A DNA stretch of 64,000 nt from Olsenella sp. kh2p3 (GTDB taxonomy: Bacteria; Actinomycetota; Coriobacteriia; Coriobacteriales; Atopobiaceae). The position numbers and the translations under genes were made by a program. Under the pieces are notes generated by a model. It was given only the letters and a program-made list of their open reading frames with translations, made no database searches and was not told the origin of the DNA. The stretch's first letter is position 1; every line of letters starts with the position of its first letter. The stretch covers positions 308,800-372,799 of the forward strand of contig FPKD01000002.1 of the NCBI GenBank assembly GCA_900119625.1, given 5' to 3'. Below, piece after piece: positions 1 through 9,976 of this stretch.

Positions 1-1150
1 ACTCGTTGCGCACGTCCTCCTCGGTGGCCTCGAGGCCGAGCTGACGGGCCACGGCGTCAAGAGCCAGGGACTGGCGGGCACGCTCCTCGGCCTGCGCGTG
101 GAGGTCGGCGATGAAGGCGTCGGGAGAGATGCCGCGCGCATTGAGGTACATGTCGAGCGAGATGCCGGAGCGCTGCATCTGGCCGAGAACCTCCTGGCCA
201 AGCTCGTTGAAGACCTCCTCCTGGTAGTCAGAAGGAATCTCGTCAAGCTGCAGGCGCTCGCCCACTGCCTCGACGACGCGGTCCTCCTTGAGGTTAGGGA
301 GGTTGGCCTTCTTGTCCTCGGCGATCTCGTCGCGGACGGCGCTCTTGAACTCGTCGACGGTGTCGTAGCCAAAGCCCTTCTTGGCGAACTCGTCGTCAAG
401 CTCGGGCGTGGTGGGGCGCTGGATGCCCTTGACCGTAGCCTTGGCCTTGTAGGAGTGCTCGTGGGTCTCCTCGCCCTCCTCGTGCTTGATGGTCCAGGCA
501 AGGTCGACGACGTCGCCAACCTTGGCGCCGGTGAGGGCCTGCTTGACCTCGTCGGGCACCTGGCCGTCAACCAGCGCGAGGGACTGGCCCTCGCCGGCGA
601 GCTTCTCGGCGCCCTCGACGTTCTCGATGTCGGCCTTCACGACGTCGCCCTCCTGGGCGGCCTCGCCCTCGGGAACGTCCTCGTAGGAGGTGTGGTAGGT
701 CATGTAGCGCTTGACCTGGGCCTCGACCTCGGCGTCGGTGACCTCCTCAGGAGGCATGTTGATCTGGGGGGCATCGTAGGAGTCAAGCTCGGCCTCGGGA
801 CGAACGCCGATGGTGACGTCGATCGAGTAGTCCTCGCCCTCCTTGGCGAGATCCGCGTCCTGGGCGAAGTCCGGACGACCAACGGGGACGATGTTGAGCT
901 CCTCAAGCATGAGGGGCTCGGCAGCGTTGAGAAGGTCATTGGTAGCCTGGGCGAGCACCGACTCCTTACCCAGGATGCCATCGATCACAGGACGGGGAGC
1001 GTGGCCGCGACGGAAGCCCTGGAAGTTGTACTTGTGCGCGAAGTCCTTGTAGGTCTTGGCGACAGCCGCGTTGACGTCTGCGGCGGGAATGGTGAGCTTT
1101 GCGGCAACCTTGTTGTCCTTGGGCTCCTCAGCGGTGACGGTGATCTTCAA
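1..1150 (-). CDS. tig: Trigger factor (3' end outside window)
   Basis: Ribosome-associated chaperone and peptidyl-prolyl isomerase that meets nascent chains at the tunnel exit. The first 383 codons are present and the C-terminus runs off the left edge. The N-terminal ribosome-binding loop is visible near residues 43-52 (GFRRGHAPRP, variant of GFRxGxxP). An FKBP-type PPIase stretch follows at roughly 155-240, then the start of the helical C-terminal arms. No ATG lies at the homology start. The protein begins at a TTG (1148-1150) with GGAGG just upstream, giving MKITVTAEEPKDN. It lies 67 bp downstream of, and codirectional with, tRNA-Leu. Identification is secure; the TTG start is inferred from SD position and family length. 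Confidence 0.95.
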   Translation of the reverse strand, partial: MKITVTAEEPKDNKVAAKLTIPAADVNAAVAKTYKDFAHKYNFQGFRRGHAPRPVIDGILGKESVLAQATNDLLNAAEPLMLEELNIVPVGRPDFAQDADLAKEGEDYSIDVTIGVRPEAELDSYDAPQINMPPEEVTDAEVEAQVKRYMTYHTSYEDVPEGEAAQEGDVVKADIENVEGAEKLAGEGQSLALVDGQVPDEVKQALTGAKVGDVVDLAWTIKHEEGEETHEHSYKAKATVKGIQRPTTPELDDEFAKKGFGYDTVDEFKSAVRDEIAEDKKANLPNLKEDRVVEAVGERLQLDEIPSDYQEEVFNELGQEVLGQMQRSGISLDMYLNARGISPDAFIADLHAQAEERARQSLALDAVARQLGLEATEEDVRNE

Positions 1151-1217
1151 CGTTCCTCCAGTGTCTCGTCCTCGGCAGGCGGGCGCCCGCCGTTGATTCC
1201 TGCGAATGCAGCTCATG

Positions 1218-1304
1218 TGGTGCGGGCGAAAGGACTCGAACCTTCACGGGGTCTCCCCCACTGGAACCTAAATCCAGCGCGTCTACCAGTTCCGCCACGC
1301 CCGC
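1218..1304 (-). tRNA. tRNA-Leu (anticodon UAG)
   Basis: Class II tRNA of 87 nt with a long variable arm. The acceptor GCGGGCG pairs with CGCCCGC, followed by discriminator A and an encoded CCA. The anticodon loop TTTAGGT sits between CTGGA and TCCAG, giving anticodon TAG. The T-arm is GGTTCGAGTCC. A possible -10 (TATTAT, complement of 1326-1331) lies upstream; no good -35 was found. Confidence 0.95.
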
Positions 1305-1424
1305 ATAGTCACACATAGCCTTGCCATAATAGCAAATGCACAGGTCTTGGCCTAGGAAACGAGAAAGAAATCGACACGAGCACACGTAGGCGGTGCCAAT
1401 CGCGACCGCTGGAGGAGGCAAAGC

Positions 1425-1625
1425 GCTGGCGCCGGAGGGCTTAGTTTGTTGCATTTTCTCCCTGGGACGACGCCTCCGGCGACTATTTGTCGCCGGAGGG
1501 AGCATCTCGTACGAGATCCCGTCGGAACCCTTCGCTCCGGCGCCGTTTTGGCGCCGGAGAGGCCGTTGCCGCAGCTATCACGTACGAAACCTCGCTTCGG
1601 GCGTCACCCCGACGCCGAAGGGCGC
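1425..1625. repeat. Palindromic repeat cluster, family A (GCCGGAGGG type)
   Basis: The 338-bp gap between tRNA-Leu and the LuxR gene holds several GC-rich hairpins in series: CCTCCGGCGAC/GTCGCCGGAGG around 1469-1500, CTCCGGCGCC/GGCGCCGGAG around 1534-1560, and CTTCGGGCGTC/GACGCCGAAG around 1593-1623. They are separated by the linker ATCACGTACGAAACCTCGC or relatives. The same hairpin-plus-linker unit recurs at 6500-6705 and 35460-35755. Some hairpins may act as terminators, but the conserved linkers point to a dispersed repeat family. Confidence 0.7.
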
Positions 1626-1642
1626 ATTCCAGCAGGATGTCT

Positions 1643-3784
1643 TCACTCCCTCAGCAGGTCAAGAAGCATGCGGGCTAGTTCGTCTCGGCGATGGATTCCC
1701 AGCTTCTTGTAGGCAGACGCCCGTCGCGAGGCAATTGCCGCAGGTGAAAGCGAGAGTGACCTCGCCACATACGACACGCTATATCCGCGACCGAGAAGGA
1801 TGATGGCCTCGATTTCTCCCTCGGTAAGGCCGGTCTTTGTTCCAACCTCGCGCCAACGCTCGCGCACAGAAAGACTCGCCAGCCTCGCTCTGCGCTTGAA
1901 GAGCCGCACGAGTCGCGCGAACGCTAGCAACCCCACAACGGCAAGGCCGCATCCCAGGCAGGTGCGCAAGGCAACAGCAACGCCATTCGGAGTCTCTCTC
2001 GTGAGGACCCATAGCCACCCCAGGCAAAGCCCAACAATCTCGACGGCCAGCGACGGCAGCAGACGAGAAAGACCGCCGCCTTCCAGAGCACCCAAAATGG
2101 TGGACAGCAGGACAATAACGGCAATGGCAATTAGCCCATACGCAATTGACGCCTCAACAGGGCCAGGCGAGAAGCACTGCAACGCGCTCACCAAGATTGG
2201 AGCTGATGCACCAAGAGCGCAGAGTCCAACGGCAATGTGCACGGGAGGGAAGGGAGAGAATGCCTGCTTCGGCACGCCCTCTTCGCCGCCAGACATTTGC
2301 GCGAAAAGCACACCGGGAACAGCGAGCAACGCTGCCATGTACCAGCGCCTAATCGAAAGGGGCAACAGCAGCGCTACCGCAGCGAGCGCAAACGCACCGA
2401 GCGCCGCGATGGCCCTTTGCCGAGAATTGCCAAGAGCGTGGGAATCTCGGGAAACACCATCGAGGTAGAGAATAGGAAGCGCATAAGCAGCCGCTACAGA
2501 CAAGGCATCCGTTCCCCACGACGCCAAATTGCCAAAAAGCGAATAGCCTGCAAGGCCGCCAGCCAGAGCAAGCACCAAAGCGACAACGCCCCGCTTGGAG
2601 ATTGGCATGCGCGTACCGGCCGCAGCGATTATTACCAGAAGTCCAAGCACAATCGTCCCCGGACGCAGGTCATCGACTTGAGAGATGAGCAGATGCGCCC
2701 TCCCCAGCCATGGAAGCCAGTAGATTGCCACCGCGGCACCAATGCAACTAGCGGCAACTGTATGACTGACACGGTACGCTCTCTGGCACAGAGCCTGGGT
2801 ATCGTCTCTCTCCGCAGTCGGCAGACACTCACCACTTTGCTCCCTGACCTCGTCGAGCAGGGCGATTGCAGCGTCTCTAGAGGTCACCCCCAGCTTCTCG
2901 TACGCCCGCTTGCAGTAGGTGCCAGCGGTTGAGCGCGCCACACCCATCTCGTCCGCAAGCTGCGAGACCGTGAGCCCGCGGTCCAAACCGCGTATGGCAG
3001 TTTCCTCTCGACTGGTAAGTCCATGGTCAAGAAACAGCTGGTCAACGGCAACGTATGGCCGTTGGATGTTGCCCGAGGCAGGCCGACCGCCCGAAAAGAT
3101 ACAGGGCAGGGCAGCGAGAACCGCCCAGGCAACAACACGCTGGGTGCCGCCCCACCCCAGCTGCTGCATGCCAATCGCAAGGGCACTCAAGGCAGCCGAA
3201 GATATCAAGACCGCCGCGCCCGCCCGAAAGAGGCCGCCACGAGATTCGAGGAGAATCCCTCGCGCGTGCAGAACAACGGCAACCACGAGCAGGGCATACT
3301 CCGCCACCAAGGTATTTTGTGAAGGCACCGGTGACGCCACTGCCATCGGGTCAAGCGGGCGCTCCCAGCCGACAAGCGCGACCGCTCCCCATATGGCAAT
3401 CGCAACGCCAAGCAGGACAGGAACGGCCCAGACGCACTTGCCAGCATGGCGCGACCGCGCGGCAATACCCAAAGTGCACGGAACAAATGGGAGCGCAAAG
3501 TATGTCTCGGCAGGCAATCCGTCCCAAGCAACATTACCCGTCGCGATTGCCTGCAGCACCGAAAAGGAAAGCGCAAGTCCAAAGCTCGTACCTAGCGTAC
3601 CCGCAAGGGCAGCTGGCGCGGGGAAGGCAGTGCTCCCCTCCCTAAATCCCAGGCTGCACAGCCACGCAAGGGGAAGGACGCCCAACAGCAATCGCAGGGT
3701 GAGGAGCACTTCGCCATACGGCCATCCCAACGGCAGGTTGCTGAGAAGCACCGTCACCACCAGCGACGGAATGGCAACCCGCAT
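1643..3784 (-). CDS. Polytopic membrane LuxR-family regulator with two HTH domains
   Basis: A 713-residue protein built as two successive modules of several hydrophobic segments followed by a LuxR/GerE HTH. Residues 1-250 are membrane segments, with HTH-1 at about 254-311 (GLTSREETAIRGLDRGLTV, then KRAYEKLGV). Residues about 340-630 are membrane segments, with HTH-2 at about 652-711 (GLTEGEIEAIILLGRGYSV, then ASAYKKLGI). Polytopic LuxR proteins with one C-terminal HTH are common in Coriobacteriia; the internal second HTH is not usual. The chosen ATG (3782-3784) lies 13 bp after the ATPase stop, with TGAGGAT as SD overlapping that stop. It is the last gene of an operon with an ABC exporter, so it probably senses or controls that transporter (inference). 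Family call is firm, function unknown. Confidence 0.85.
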   Translation of the reverse strand: MRVAIPSLVVTVLLSNLPLGWPYGEVLLTLRLLLGVLPLAWLCSLGFREGSTAFPAPAALAGTLGTSFGLALSFSVLQAIATGNVAWDGLPAETYFALPFVPCTLGIAARSRHAGKCVWAVPVLLGVAIAIWGAVALVGWERPLDPMAVASPVPSQNTLVAEYALLVVAVVLHARGILLESRGGLFRAGAAVLISSAALSALAIGMQQLGWGGTQRVVAWAVLAALPCIFSGGRPASGNIQRPYVAVDQLFLDHGLTSREETAIRGLDRGLTVSQLADEMGVARSTAGTYCKRAYEKLGVTSRDAAIALLDEVREQSGECLPTAERDDTQALCQRAYRVSHTVAASCIGAAVAIYWLPWLGRAHLLISQVDDLRPGTIVLGLLVIIAAAGTRMPISKRGVVALVLALAGGLAGYSLFGNLASWGTDALSVAAAYALPILYLDGVSRDSHALGNSRQRAIAALGAFALAAVALLLPLSIRRWYMAALLAVPGVLFAQMSGGEEGVPKQAFSPFPPVHIAVGLCALGASAPILVSALQCFSPGPVEASIAYGLIAIAVIVLLSTILGALEGGGLSRLLPSLAVEIVGLCLGWLWVLTRETPNGVAVALRTCLGCGLAVVGLLAFARLVRLFKRRARLASLSVRERWREVGTKTGLTEGEIEAIILLGRGYSVSYVARSLSLSPAAIASRRASAYKKLGIHRRDELARMLLDLLRE

Positions 3785-3797
3785 GAGGGCAGAATCC

Positions 3798-4538
3798 TCA
3801 CACCTTTGCGCCAACCCTGGAGAGGTACTCGCGCTCAAGTGCTGCACCCCCATTCCCCGCCGCAAGACGCGTGAGGCCACCGCCATGGACTAGATATACA
3901 TCGTCACACAACTCGGCAACCTCACCGAGCATGTGGCTCGAAAATATGACCGTCTCGCCCTTCTCGGCACATGCACGCACAATTCCGCGCAGCATAACGA
4001 CCCCTTCTGGATCAAGACCGTTGGTCGGCTCGTCGAGAAGAACGAGGTCCGGATCGTCCATGATTGCCTGAGCGATGCCCAGGCGCTTTCTCATGCCAGC
4101 GGAGTACCTGCCAACGGGCGTGCAGTTGCCGGGGTCCAAACCAACAGTAAGCATTGCTTGCTCATAGACGCAATTGTCTTTGCGGCCGCCAAGGTCCCCC
4201 AGGATGCCAAGGTTCTCGATACCCGACATACGGTCAATAAACGGAGGCGCCTCGAGGAGCAGCCCCACTCGTGGCCAGCTCCCCATGTTCCTAATGTCTG
4301 CGCCAAGCACACTCCCTGCTCCGGAACTTGGAATGAGGAGGCCGGCGAGAAATCTGAGCATCGTTGTTTTCCCCGAGCCGTTGGGTCCAATGAGTCCAAC
4401 GACCTCTCCCCTACCAACTTGCAGACCGCCGGAATCGATGACCGTAGTCCCGCCAAGACGTAACGAGAGGTCCACGACATCAATGGCCTTCTCGGCGGCC
4501 GGTCCCATATGTTTGAGAACTTTGGTATTTACAGGCAT
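3798..4538 (-). CDS. ABC transporter ATP-binding protein (ABC-2 type exporter)
   Basis: ATPase of 246 residues that would energise the two membrane proteins encoded just upstream. It has Walker A GPNGSGKTT, signature YSAGMRKRLG (a YSxGM form usual in ABC-2 exporters), Walker B LVLLDEPTNGLDPEG and the switch His in SSHMLGE. The ATG at 4536-4538 follows the permease stop by one base (TAGGATG), so translation is probably coupled. ATG 30 nt further in is an alternative start. The substrate cannot be read from sequence. Bacteriocin/lantibiotic immunity or drug export are the usual roles of this architecture. Confidence 0.88.
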   Translation of the reverse strand: MPVNTKVLKHMGPAAEKAIDVVDLSLRLGGTTVIDSGGLQVGRGEVVGLIGPNGSGKTTMLRFLAGLLIPSSGAGSVLGADIRNMGSWPRVGLLLEAPPFIDRMSGIENLGILGDLGGRKDNCVYEQAMLTVGLDPGNCTPVGRYSAGMRKRLGIAQAIMDDPDLVLLDEPTNGLDPEGVVMLRGIVRACAEKGETVIFSSHMLGEVAELCDDVYLVHGGGLTRLAAGNGGAALEREYLSRVGAKV

Positions 4539-4539
4539 C

Positions 4540-5556
4540 CTAGTCAACCCTCGCATTCCGTCTGCCCACGCCGGATTCTCCGTAGCGATGAAGCAATGCC
4601 AGAAGCGATAGGCCAGCCAGCAGCAAGAGCACAAGGGCAAGCGTGGAATAGCTGTTGACTTGTGTTGCAGCACTTGCCACAATTTCCTGCCCATCGAACT
4701 GGCTTGTGATTACCGCAGCTTGTCCAACCTCTGTCTGGGTGAAGGATGCCCCGAGACAGTAGAAACAGAGGCAGAAGCGATCCATGAGAAACCCCCAGTC
4801 CCTCTGCTGCAAAGATGGATTAAGGAGGAACGCAACGTTAACGAAGAGCTCGGGCAGCGCCGTAAGAGCGACTAGGACCGCAAAGCCGAGAAGTGTTGGA
4901 TTGGTCTTTGCTCTAATAGCTGCGGCACACGAGGCGAACGTGATCGTGATGATGGATAGAATCACTCCCTCGACGAGCGCCAGAACAATTACAAGGTGCG
5001 TATAGTTCCATGACTCAGGTACCAGGGCAATTCGTATGTAGTAGCGATTCCATTGGAAGTCATCCGGATTCCCGGAATAGGCAAGCCATTGGGGGACGGT
5101 GACAGACGGCATTGTCCCAAAGACAACCATGTCAAAGACGCACATGAGGACGAGCGTCGCTAATGCATAAAGCAGGCACGTCACCGTGATGGAAAGGCAC
5201 TTTCCCCAAAGCCAGACCCTCCTGTTGCTTAGCCTTGAAAGGACGATATCCGAGAAACCACCCCGATCCTCCTTTGAAAAGGCGTCTCCGCAAAGCGCAA
5301 GTGCCCCAGTTGGCAACAAGATGCATGCAACAAGGGAGTCATTGAGACCTACGTAGAACACGTCGGGCGCAGATGAGCCAGCAAGGCTTCCACCCGATTG
5401 GACCTGGAAGGAACCCAACAGCGCGTACGAGATTGCGATTGACACAACGATGCACCCCAGCGCCATCAACAGACGCCAGGCTTCAAGCACACGTAGCAGC
5501 TCGATTCTCAGCACCAGAGGAAGAGGATGAAGCGCTGTGGACCTTGCGGATTGCAA
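4540..5556 (-). CDS. ABC-2-like transporter permease
   Basis: A 338-residue integral membrane protein with about six hydrophobic segments. A short cytoplasmic N-terminus precedes TM1 (about residues 30-50), a large extracytoplasmic loop follows, and there is a C-terminal TM pair ending near residue 325. The region GDAFSKEDRGGFSDIVLSR after TM2 resembles the cytoplasmic coupling loop of ABC-2 permeases (inference). It starts 6 bp after the stop of the preceding membrane protein and ends one base before the ATPase start, so it is the second gene of the exporter operon. Confidence 0.75.
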   Translation of the reverse strand: MQSARSTALHPLPLVLRIELLRVLEAWRLLMALGCIVVSIAISYALLGSFQVQSGGSLAGSSAPDVFYVGLNDSLVACILLPTGALALCGDAFSKEDRGGFSDIVLSRLSNRRVWLWGKCLSITVTCLLYALATLVLMCVFDMVVFGTMPSVTVPQWLAYSGNPDDFQWNRYYIRIALVPESWNYTHLVIVLALVEGVILSIITITFASCAAAIRAKTNPTLLGFAVLVALTALPELFVNVAFLLNPSLQQRDWGFLMDRFCLCFYCLGASFTQTEVGQAAVITSQFDGQEIVASAATQVNSYSTLALVLLLLAGLSLLALLHRYGESGVGRRNARVD

Positions 5557-5562
5557 ACTGCT

Positions 5563-6357
5563 TCACCCCCTTGCCACAATGAGCCTGGGCAAGCACATCG
5601 AGGCGCACGCAAGCGCTGCAGTAAAGGCAAGGCCAGCGCACAGGTGTCCCACGCCGTACTCCCAAGCGGCACTGATTCCAGGCATCGCCATTTGTGGAAT
5701 TAGCCAATCCGAGATGAAGCTTAAGTTTGCAATCGCCGGGAGGAGATAGTTTCCCCCGAGGTACACAACCAAGGAGACCGCGTATGCCATCCCACTGCTA
5801 CCGAGCACTACGCAAGCAGCGGCCCACAGCCCGGCGATAGACAGTGCCTGCGACACGCTTGGCAGCATGGTGGCGATGGACCACAAGCCAATCTGGCCAG
5901 GCGAAATGCCAAACGCGCTTCGTAGCAGGGATGGGTTGAGAGAAGCCTGGAACAATACCGAGGTAAGCGACGAGAATAGGCTGGCCCACGCCCACAGGCT
6001 CAATGCATCGATGAGGCAGGAAGCAAACAGCAGCAATGCAGAGCTCAACGCCGAAAGTCCGTGGGCTTTGAGCAGCCATGGGTAACGTCCACGTGCCAAA
6101 GCAGCAGGACCTTGCCAAAGACCCGCAAGCACCAGCGGACAAAGATATGGGGCAAACTTGGCCTCAAGGGTAAATGCCGTAACTACAGGCGTGGATAGGT
6201 TGCGGCCAAGGTTGTTGGCAGCACCCCCAAAGTTCGTCACAAGCGAGTCGAGGGTGAGATAGATCGAGACGAACGCAGTAGCCGCAAACACCCCGAGCGA
6301 CGGAAGGAGCACGCGGAAAAATCGCGCATAGCGCCAATGCGTTCTCTTGACCGCCAT
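5563..6357 (-). CDS. Polytopic membrane protein, probable ABC exporter subunit
   Basis: First gene of the exporter operon. The 264-residue protein has about six hydrophobic segments, starting with one at about residues 14-35 after a basic N-terminus (MAVKRTHWRYARFFR). No specific family motif was recognised. Position and size suggest a second permease, giving an asymmetric two-permease/one-ATPase exporter. The start has a strong SD (CAGGAGGT, 8 bp before ATG). Functional assignment rests on context only. Confidence 0.65.
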   Translation of the reverse strand: MAVKRTHWRYARFFRVLLPSLGVFAATAFVSIYLTLDSLVTNFGGAANNLGRNLSTPVVTAFTLEAKFAPYLCPLVLAGLWQGPAALARGRYPWLLKAHGLSALSSALLLFASCLIDALSLWAWASLFSSLTSVLFQASLNPSLLRSAFGISPGQIGLWSIATMLPSVSQALSIAGLWAAACVVLGSSGMAYAVSLVVYLGGNYLLPAIANLSFISDWLIPQMAMPGISAAWEYGVGHLCAGLAFTAALACASMCLPRLIVARG

Positions 6358-6489
6358 CCAAGACCTCCTGCTATTGGCTCACAAACGCCCCATCGCCCAC
6401 TTCAATGAGAAGAACTTCTCGCAAAAGCCGTCAACTGTCTGTCGTACAAGTAGATGAACCTGGGATTTTATTGTCGTATAGGCAACGGG

Positions 6490-6705
6490 GGGATGTCGGA
6501 CACCGCAGCAATCACGTACGAAACCTCGCTTCGGGCGTCAATTCCGCGCCGGAGGGTGCATTGTCGCAGCAGGTACGTATGAAACCTCGCTTCGGGCGTC
6601 GTATTGGCGCCGGAGGGCGCATCTTGGCAGCAAGCGTACGAAACCTCACCCCCGGCGTCGCCCCGACGCCGAAGGGCGCATTCCATCAGGACGACCCCCA
6701 CATGA
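6490..6705. repeat. Palindromic repeat cluster, family A, three units
   Basis: Most of the 409-bp gap between the exporter operon and carB. Three near-tandem units of about 65-70 bp each carry the linker GTACGAAACCTCGC (variants GTATGAAACC and GTACGAAACCTCAC), then a hairpin CTTCGGGCGTC...GCGCCGGAGGG(C/T)GCAT, then a CAGCA motif. The same unit occurs at 1570-1625. The remaining 130 bp (6358-6489) should hold the promoter of the exporter operon, but no convincing -35/-10 pair was found. Confidence 0.75.
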
Positions 6706-6707
6706 AA

Positions 6708-6742
6708 GAGCCCTCCGGCGTCATGGTGACGCCGGAGGGCTC
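6708..6742 (-). terminator. Terminator hairpin downstream of carB
   Basis: A perfect 16-bp stem (GAGCCCTCCGGCGTCA and its complement) with a 3-nt loop, 25 bp after the carB stop. The following bases on the minus strand begin TTTCATG, so the U-tract is poor. The stem core is the same GCCGGAGGG palindrome as repeat family A. Confidence 0.65.
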
Positions 6743-6766
6743 GGAAGCGCACTTACGCGAGAAACC

Positions 6767-9700
6767 CTACAGGTCCTGCAGCGCGTAGACGTCGAGGGGA
6801 CCCTTGCGCAGCGCGGCGATGGCCTGGATGAGCGCCGTCGCGCCGGACATGGTCGTGGCCATGTCGACGCCGCGGTTCACGGCCTCGCTGCGAATCTTGG
6901 CCCCGTCGCCACGGGAGCTCCCTCCGCGTGGGGTGTTCACGATGAACGCAATCTCGCCCGCGGCCATCATGTCGAGCACGTTGGGGCTGCCCTCGCTGAT
7001 TGGCCGCACGACCTCGCACGGAATGCCCGCGGCGTGCAGCGTCTTGGCCGTGCCGCGCGTGGCCACAAGGTCGTACCCCAGGTTGGTGAGCGAGAGCGCC
7101 ACGGGCGCGATGGAGCGCTTGTCGCGGTCGCACACCGAGACAAACACCTTGCCCGACATCGGAATCTCGTAGTCAATGGCCTCGCGCGTCTTGGCGTAAG
7201 CCTTGGGGAACGTCGTGTCGAGTCCCATGACCTCGCCGGTGGACTTCATCTCGGGCCCAAGGTGGACGTCGGCACCCGGGAAGCGGCTCCAGGGCATGAC
7301 GGCCTCCTTCACGGCGTAATGCGAAGGTGTGCGGTCCTCGGGCGGAAGCCCCAGCTGGGCAATGGTCTCACCGGACATGATGCGTGCGGCGCAGCGCGCA
7401 AGGGGCACGCCGGTGGCCTTGGACGAGAAAGGCACCGTGCGGCTGGCGCGCGGGTTCAGCTCGATAACCAGGACCTGCTCGTCCTTGACCGCAAACTGGA
7501 TGTTGAGAAGGCCGTGGATGTCCACCGCAAGCGCAAGCTTGCGGGTAATCTCGCGCACGCGCTCCACGATGGTGTCGGAGAGCGAGAAAGGCGGCCAGCA
7601 GCACGCGGAGTCACCAGAGTGGATGCCGCACTCCTCGATGTGCTCGAGGACCGAGCCCACATAGCACTGCGTGCCGTCACAGAGGGCGTCAACGTCCAGC
7701 TCGATGGCGTCCTCGAGGAAGGAATCCAGGTAGACCGGGTGATCGGGCGAGACGCGCGTGGCCTCAGCCATGTAGGTGCGCAGGTCGTCATGGTCGTAGA
7801 CAATCGCCATGCCACGACCGCCCAGCACGTAGCTCGGGCGCACGAGCAGCGGGTAGCCAATGCGGCGCGCGACCTCGGTGGCGTCCTCCATGGTCTCTGC
7901 CGTCGAGGAGGGCGGATAAGCAATCTCCAGGCGGTCGAGAAGGTTCGCAAAGCGGTCGCGGTCCTCGGCCAGGTCGATGGCCTCGGGCTGGGTTCCCATG
8001 ATGGGGACGCCCGCTGCCTTGAGCCTGCCGGCAAGGTTAATGGGGGTCTGGCCGCCCAGCGTCACGATAACGCCCACGGGCTTCTCGACCTCGATGACGT
8101 TCATGACGTCCTCAAAGGTGAGCGGCTCGAAGTAGAGGCGGTCGGAGGTGTCGTAGTCGGTCGAAACGGTCTCGGGGTTGCAGTTGACCATGACCGTCTC
8201 GTAGCCCTTGGCCTCGAGCGCGTACGCGGCGTGGACGCAGCAGTAGTCAAACTCGATGCCCTGGCCAATGCGGTTGGGACCGGCCGAGAGAATCACCACG
8301 CGGGGCTTCTCTGCCTCCGTGCGCTCGGTGGCGCCACCGTCCTCGTAGGTGAAGTAGTGGTAGCTCGTGCGGGCGGCAAACTCGCCGGCGCAGGTGTCAA
8401 CGGTCTTCACGAGCGGGCGCACGCCAACGACCTCGCGCACGGCACGCACAACCTCCTCGCTCGTCCCCGTGAGGTGGGCAATCTGACGGTCAGAGAAGCC
8501 AAGCTCCTTGGCTGCGAGCATGTGGTCGTGGTCGAGGCCAATGAGCCCCAGCTCAGAGATCGTGCGCTCGGCAGTGACAATGTCTGCGATGCGGTTAAGG
8601 AACCAGCGGTCGATATGCGTGAGCTCAAAGACGCGCTCCACGCCCCAGCCGCGACGTAGCGCCTCGGCCACGTAGAGGATGCGCTGCGGGGTGGGGGTTG
8701 CCACGCGCTCCTCGAAGGCCTCCTCGTCGAAGGAGTCGTTGCCGTCCGCACCGAGGCCGGCGTGTCCCTGCTCGAGCGAGCGCATGGCCTTCTGGAGCGC
8801 TTCCTCGAAGGTGGAGCCAATGGCCATGACCTCGCCCACGGCCTTCATGCGCGTGGTGAGGGTGGAGTCCGCGCCCTTGAACTTCTCGAAGGCAAAACGC
8901 GGGATCTTGACCACGCAGTAGTCGATCGAGGGCTCGAAGCAGGCCGGTGTGGCCTGCGTGATGTCGTTGGTAATCTCGTCCAGCGTGTAGCCAACGGCGA
9001 GAAGCGCCGCCTCCTTGGCAATGGGGAAGCCAGTGGCCTTGGATGCCAGGGCCGAGGAGCGGCTCACGCGCGGGTTCATCTCGATGACGATCACGCGACC
9101 GTCGTTGGGGTTCACGGCAAACTGCACGTTGGAGCCACCGCAGGCAACGCCCACGCGCTCGAGCACGGCCAGCGAGTAGTCGCGCAGGCGCTGCATCTCG
9201 AAGTCGTTGAGCGTCTGGCAGGGCGCCACGGTGATGGAATCGCCGGTGTGCACGCCCATAGGATCGAGGTTCTCGATGGAGCACACCACGATGCCGTTGC
9301 CAGCGGAGTCGCGCATGACCTCCATCTCAATCTCTTTCCAGCCTTCGAGGCTCTGCTCGATGAGAACCTCGGAATTGGCAGAGAGCGCCAGGCCCTCGCG
9401 GGCAATACGCACCAGGTCATCGTGGGTGTACGCCATGCCGCCGCCCGCGCCTCCCAGCGTGTAGGCGGGACGGATCACCACAGGGTAGCCAATGTCTTCC
9501 GCCGCGCGTTCGCACTCCTCGAGCGTGTGCGCGGTCTCGGAGCGGGCGACCTCCAGGCCAATGTCACGCATGGCCTCGGCAAAGAGCTCGCGGTCCTCGC
9601 CGGTCTGGATTGACTCGATGTCGCAGCCAATGACCTCCACGCCGTACTTGTCGAGCACGCCCTGCTCGGCAAGCGCCACGGCGCAGTTGAGGCCCGTTTG

Positions 9701-9976
9701 GCCGCCCATGTTGGGGAGCAGCGCGTCCGGGCGCTCCTTGGCGATGACCTTGGCAACCGAGGCCGCCGTGATGGGCTCCACGTAGGTGCGGTCGGCCGTC
9801 TCGGGGTCGGTCATGATGGTCGCGGGGTTGGAGTTGACGAGAACGACCTCGTAGCCCTCCTCGCGCAGGGCCTTGCACGCCTGGGTGCCGGAGTAGTCAA
9901 ACTCGCAAGCCTGGCCAATGACAATGGGACCAGAGCCAATGATGAGGATCTTCTTGATGTCGGTGCGCTTTGGCAA
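6767..9976 (-). CDS. carB: Carbamoyl-phosphate synthase large subunit
   Basis: Makes carbamoyl phosphate from bicarbonate, ammonia (channelled from CarA) and two ATP, for pyrimidine and arginine synthesis. Full length at 1069 residues with the duplicated ATP-grasp layout: N-half [19 protein letters not shown]-half [17 protein letters not shown], metal-binding [19 protein letters not shown] and [19 protein letters not shown], then an MGS-like allosteric domain at about 930-1069. The start is a TTG (9974-9976) immediately after the carA TAG, so the pair is translationally coupled. Very secure. Confidence 0.98.
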   Translation of the reverse strand: MPKRTDIKKILIIGSGPIVIGQACEFDYSGTQACKALREEGYEVVLVNSNPATIMTDPETADRTYVEPITAASVAKVIAKERPDALLPNMGGQTGLNCAVALAEQGVLDKYGVEVIGCDIESIQTGEDRELFAEAMRDIGLEVARSETAHTLEECERAAEDIGYPVVIRPAYTLGGAGGGMAYTHDDLVRIAREGLALSANSEVLIEQSLEGWKEIEMEVMRDSAGNGIVVCSIENLDPMGVHTGDSITVAPCQTLNDFEMQRLRDYSLAVLERVGVACGGSNVQFAVNPNDGRVIVIEMNPRVSRSSALASKATGFPIAKEAALLAVGYTLDEITNDITQATPACFEPSIDYCVVKIPRFAFEKFKGADSTLTTRMKAVGEVMAIGSTFEEALQKAMRSLEQGHAGLGADGNDSFDEEAFEERVATPTPQRILYVAEALRRGWGVERVFELTHIDRWFLNRIADIVTAERTISELGLIGLDHDHMLAAKELGFSDRQIAHLTGTSEEVVRAVREVVGVRPLVKTVDTCAGEFAARTSYHYFTYEDGGATERTEAEKPRVVILSAGPNRIGQGIEFDYCCVHAAYALEAKGYETVMVNCNPETVSTDYDTSDRLYFEPLTFEDVMNVIEVEKPVGVIVTLGGQTPINLAGRLKAAGVPIMGTQPEAIDLAEDRDRFANLLDRLEIAYPPSSTAETMEDATEVARRIGYPLLVRPSYVLGGRGMAIVYDHDDLRTYMAEATRVSPDHPVYLDSFLEDAIELDVDALCDGTQCYVGSVLEHIEECGIHSGDSACCWPPFSLSDTIVERVREITRKLALAVDIHGLLNIQFAVKDEQVLVIELNPRASRTVPFSSKATGVPLARCAARIMSGETIAQLGLPPEDRTPSHYAVKEAVMPWSRFPGADVHLGPEMKSTGEVMGLDTTFPKAYAKTREAIDYEIPMSGKVFVSVCDRDKRSIAPVALSLTNLGYDLVATRGTAKTLHAAGIPCEVVRPISEGSPNVLDMMAAGEIAFIVNTPRGGSSRGDGAKIRSEAVNRGVDMATTMSGATALIQAIAALRKGPLDVYALQDL

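Noticed and set aside
6490..6705. CRISPR array
   Set aside because: Repeats of about 65-70 bp are imperfect and hairpin-centred, linkers are themselves conserved instead of unique, and no cas gene is present.
7034..8659. Long open frames opposite carB, and similar ones opposite aspartate kinase, pstS and ptsI
   Set aside because: High-GC antisense frames with biased composition (GxVDxxVxLxLGE patterns) and no SD or family features. The sense strand carries complete conserved enzymes.
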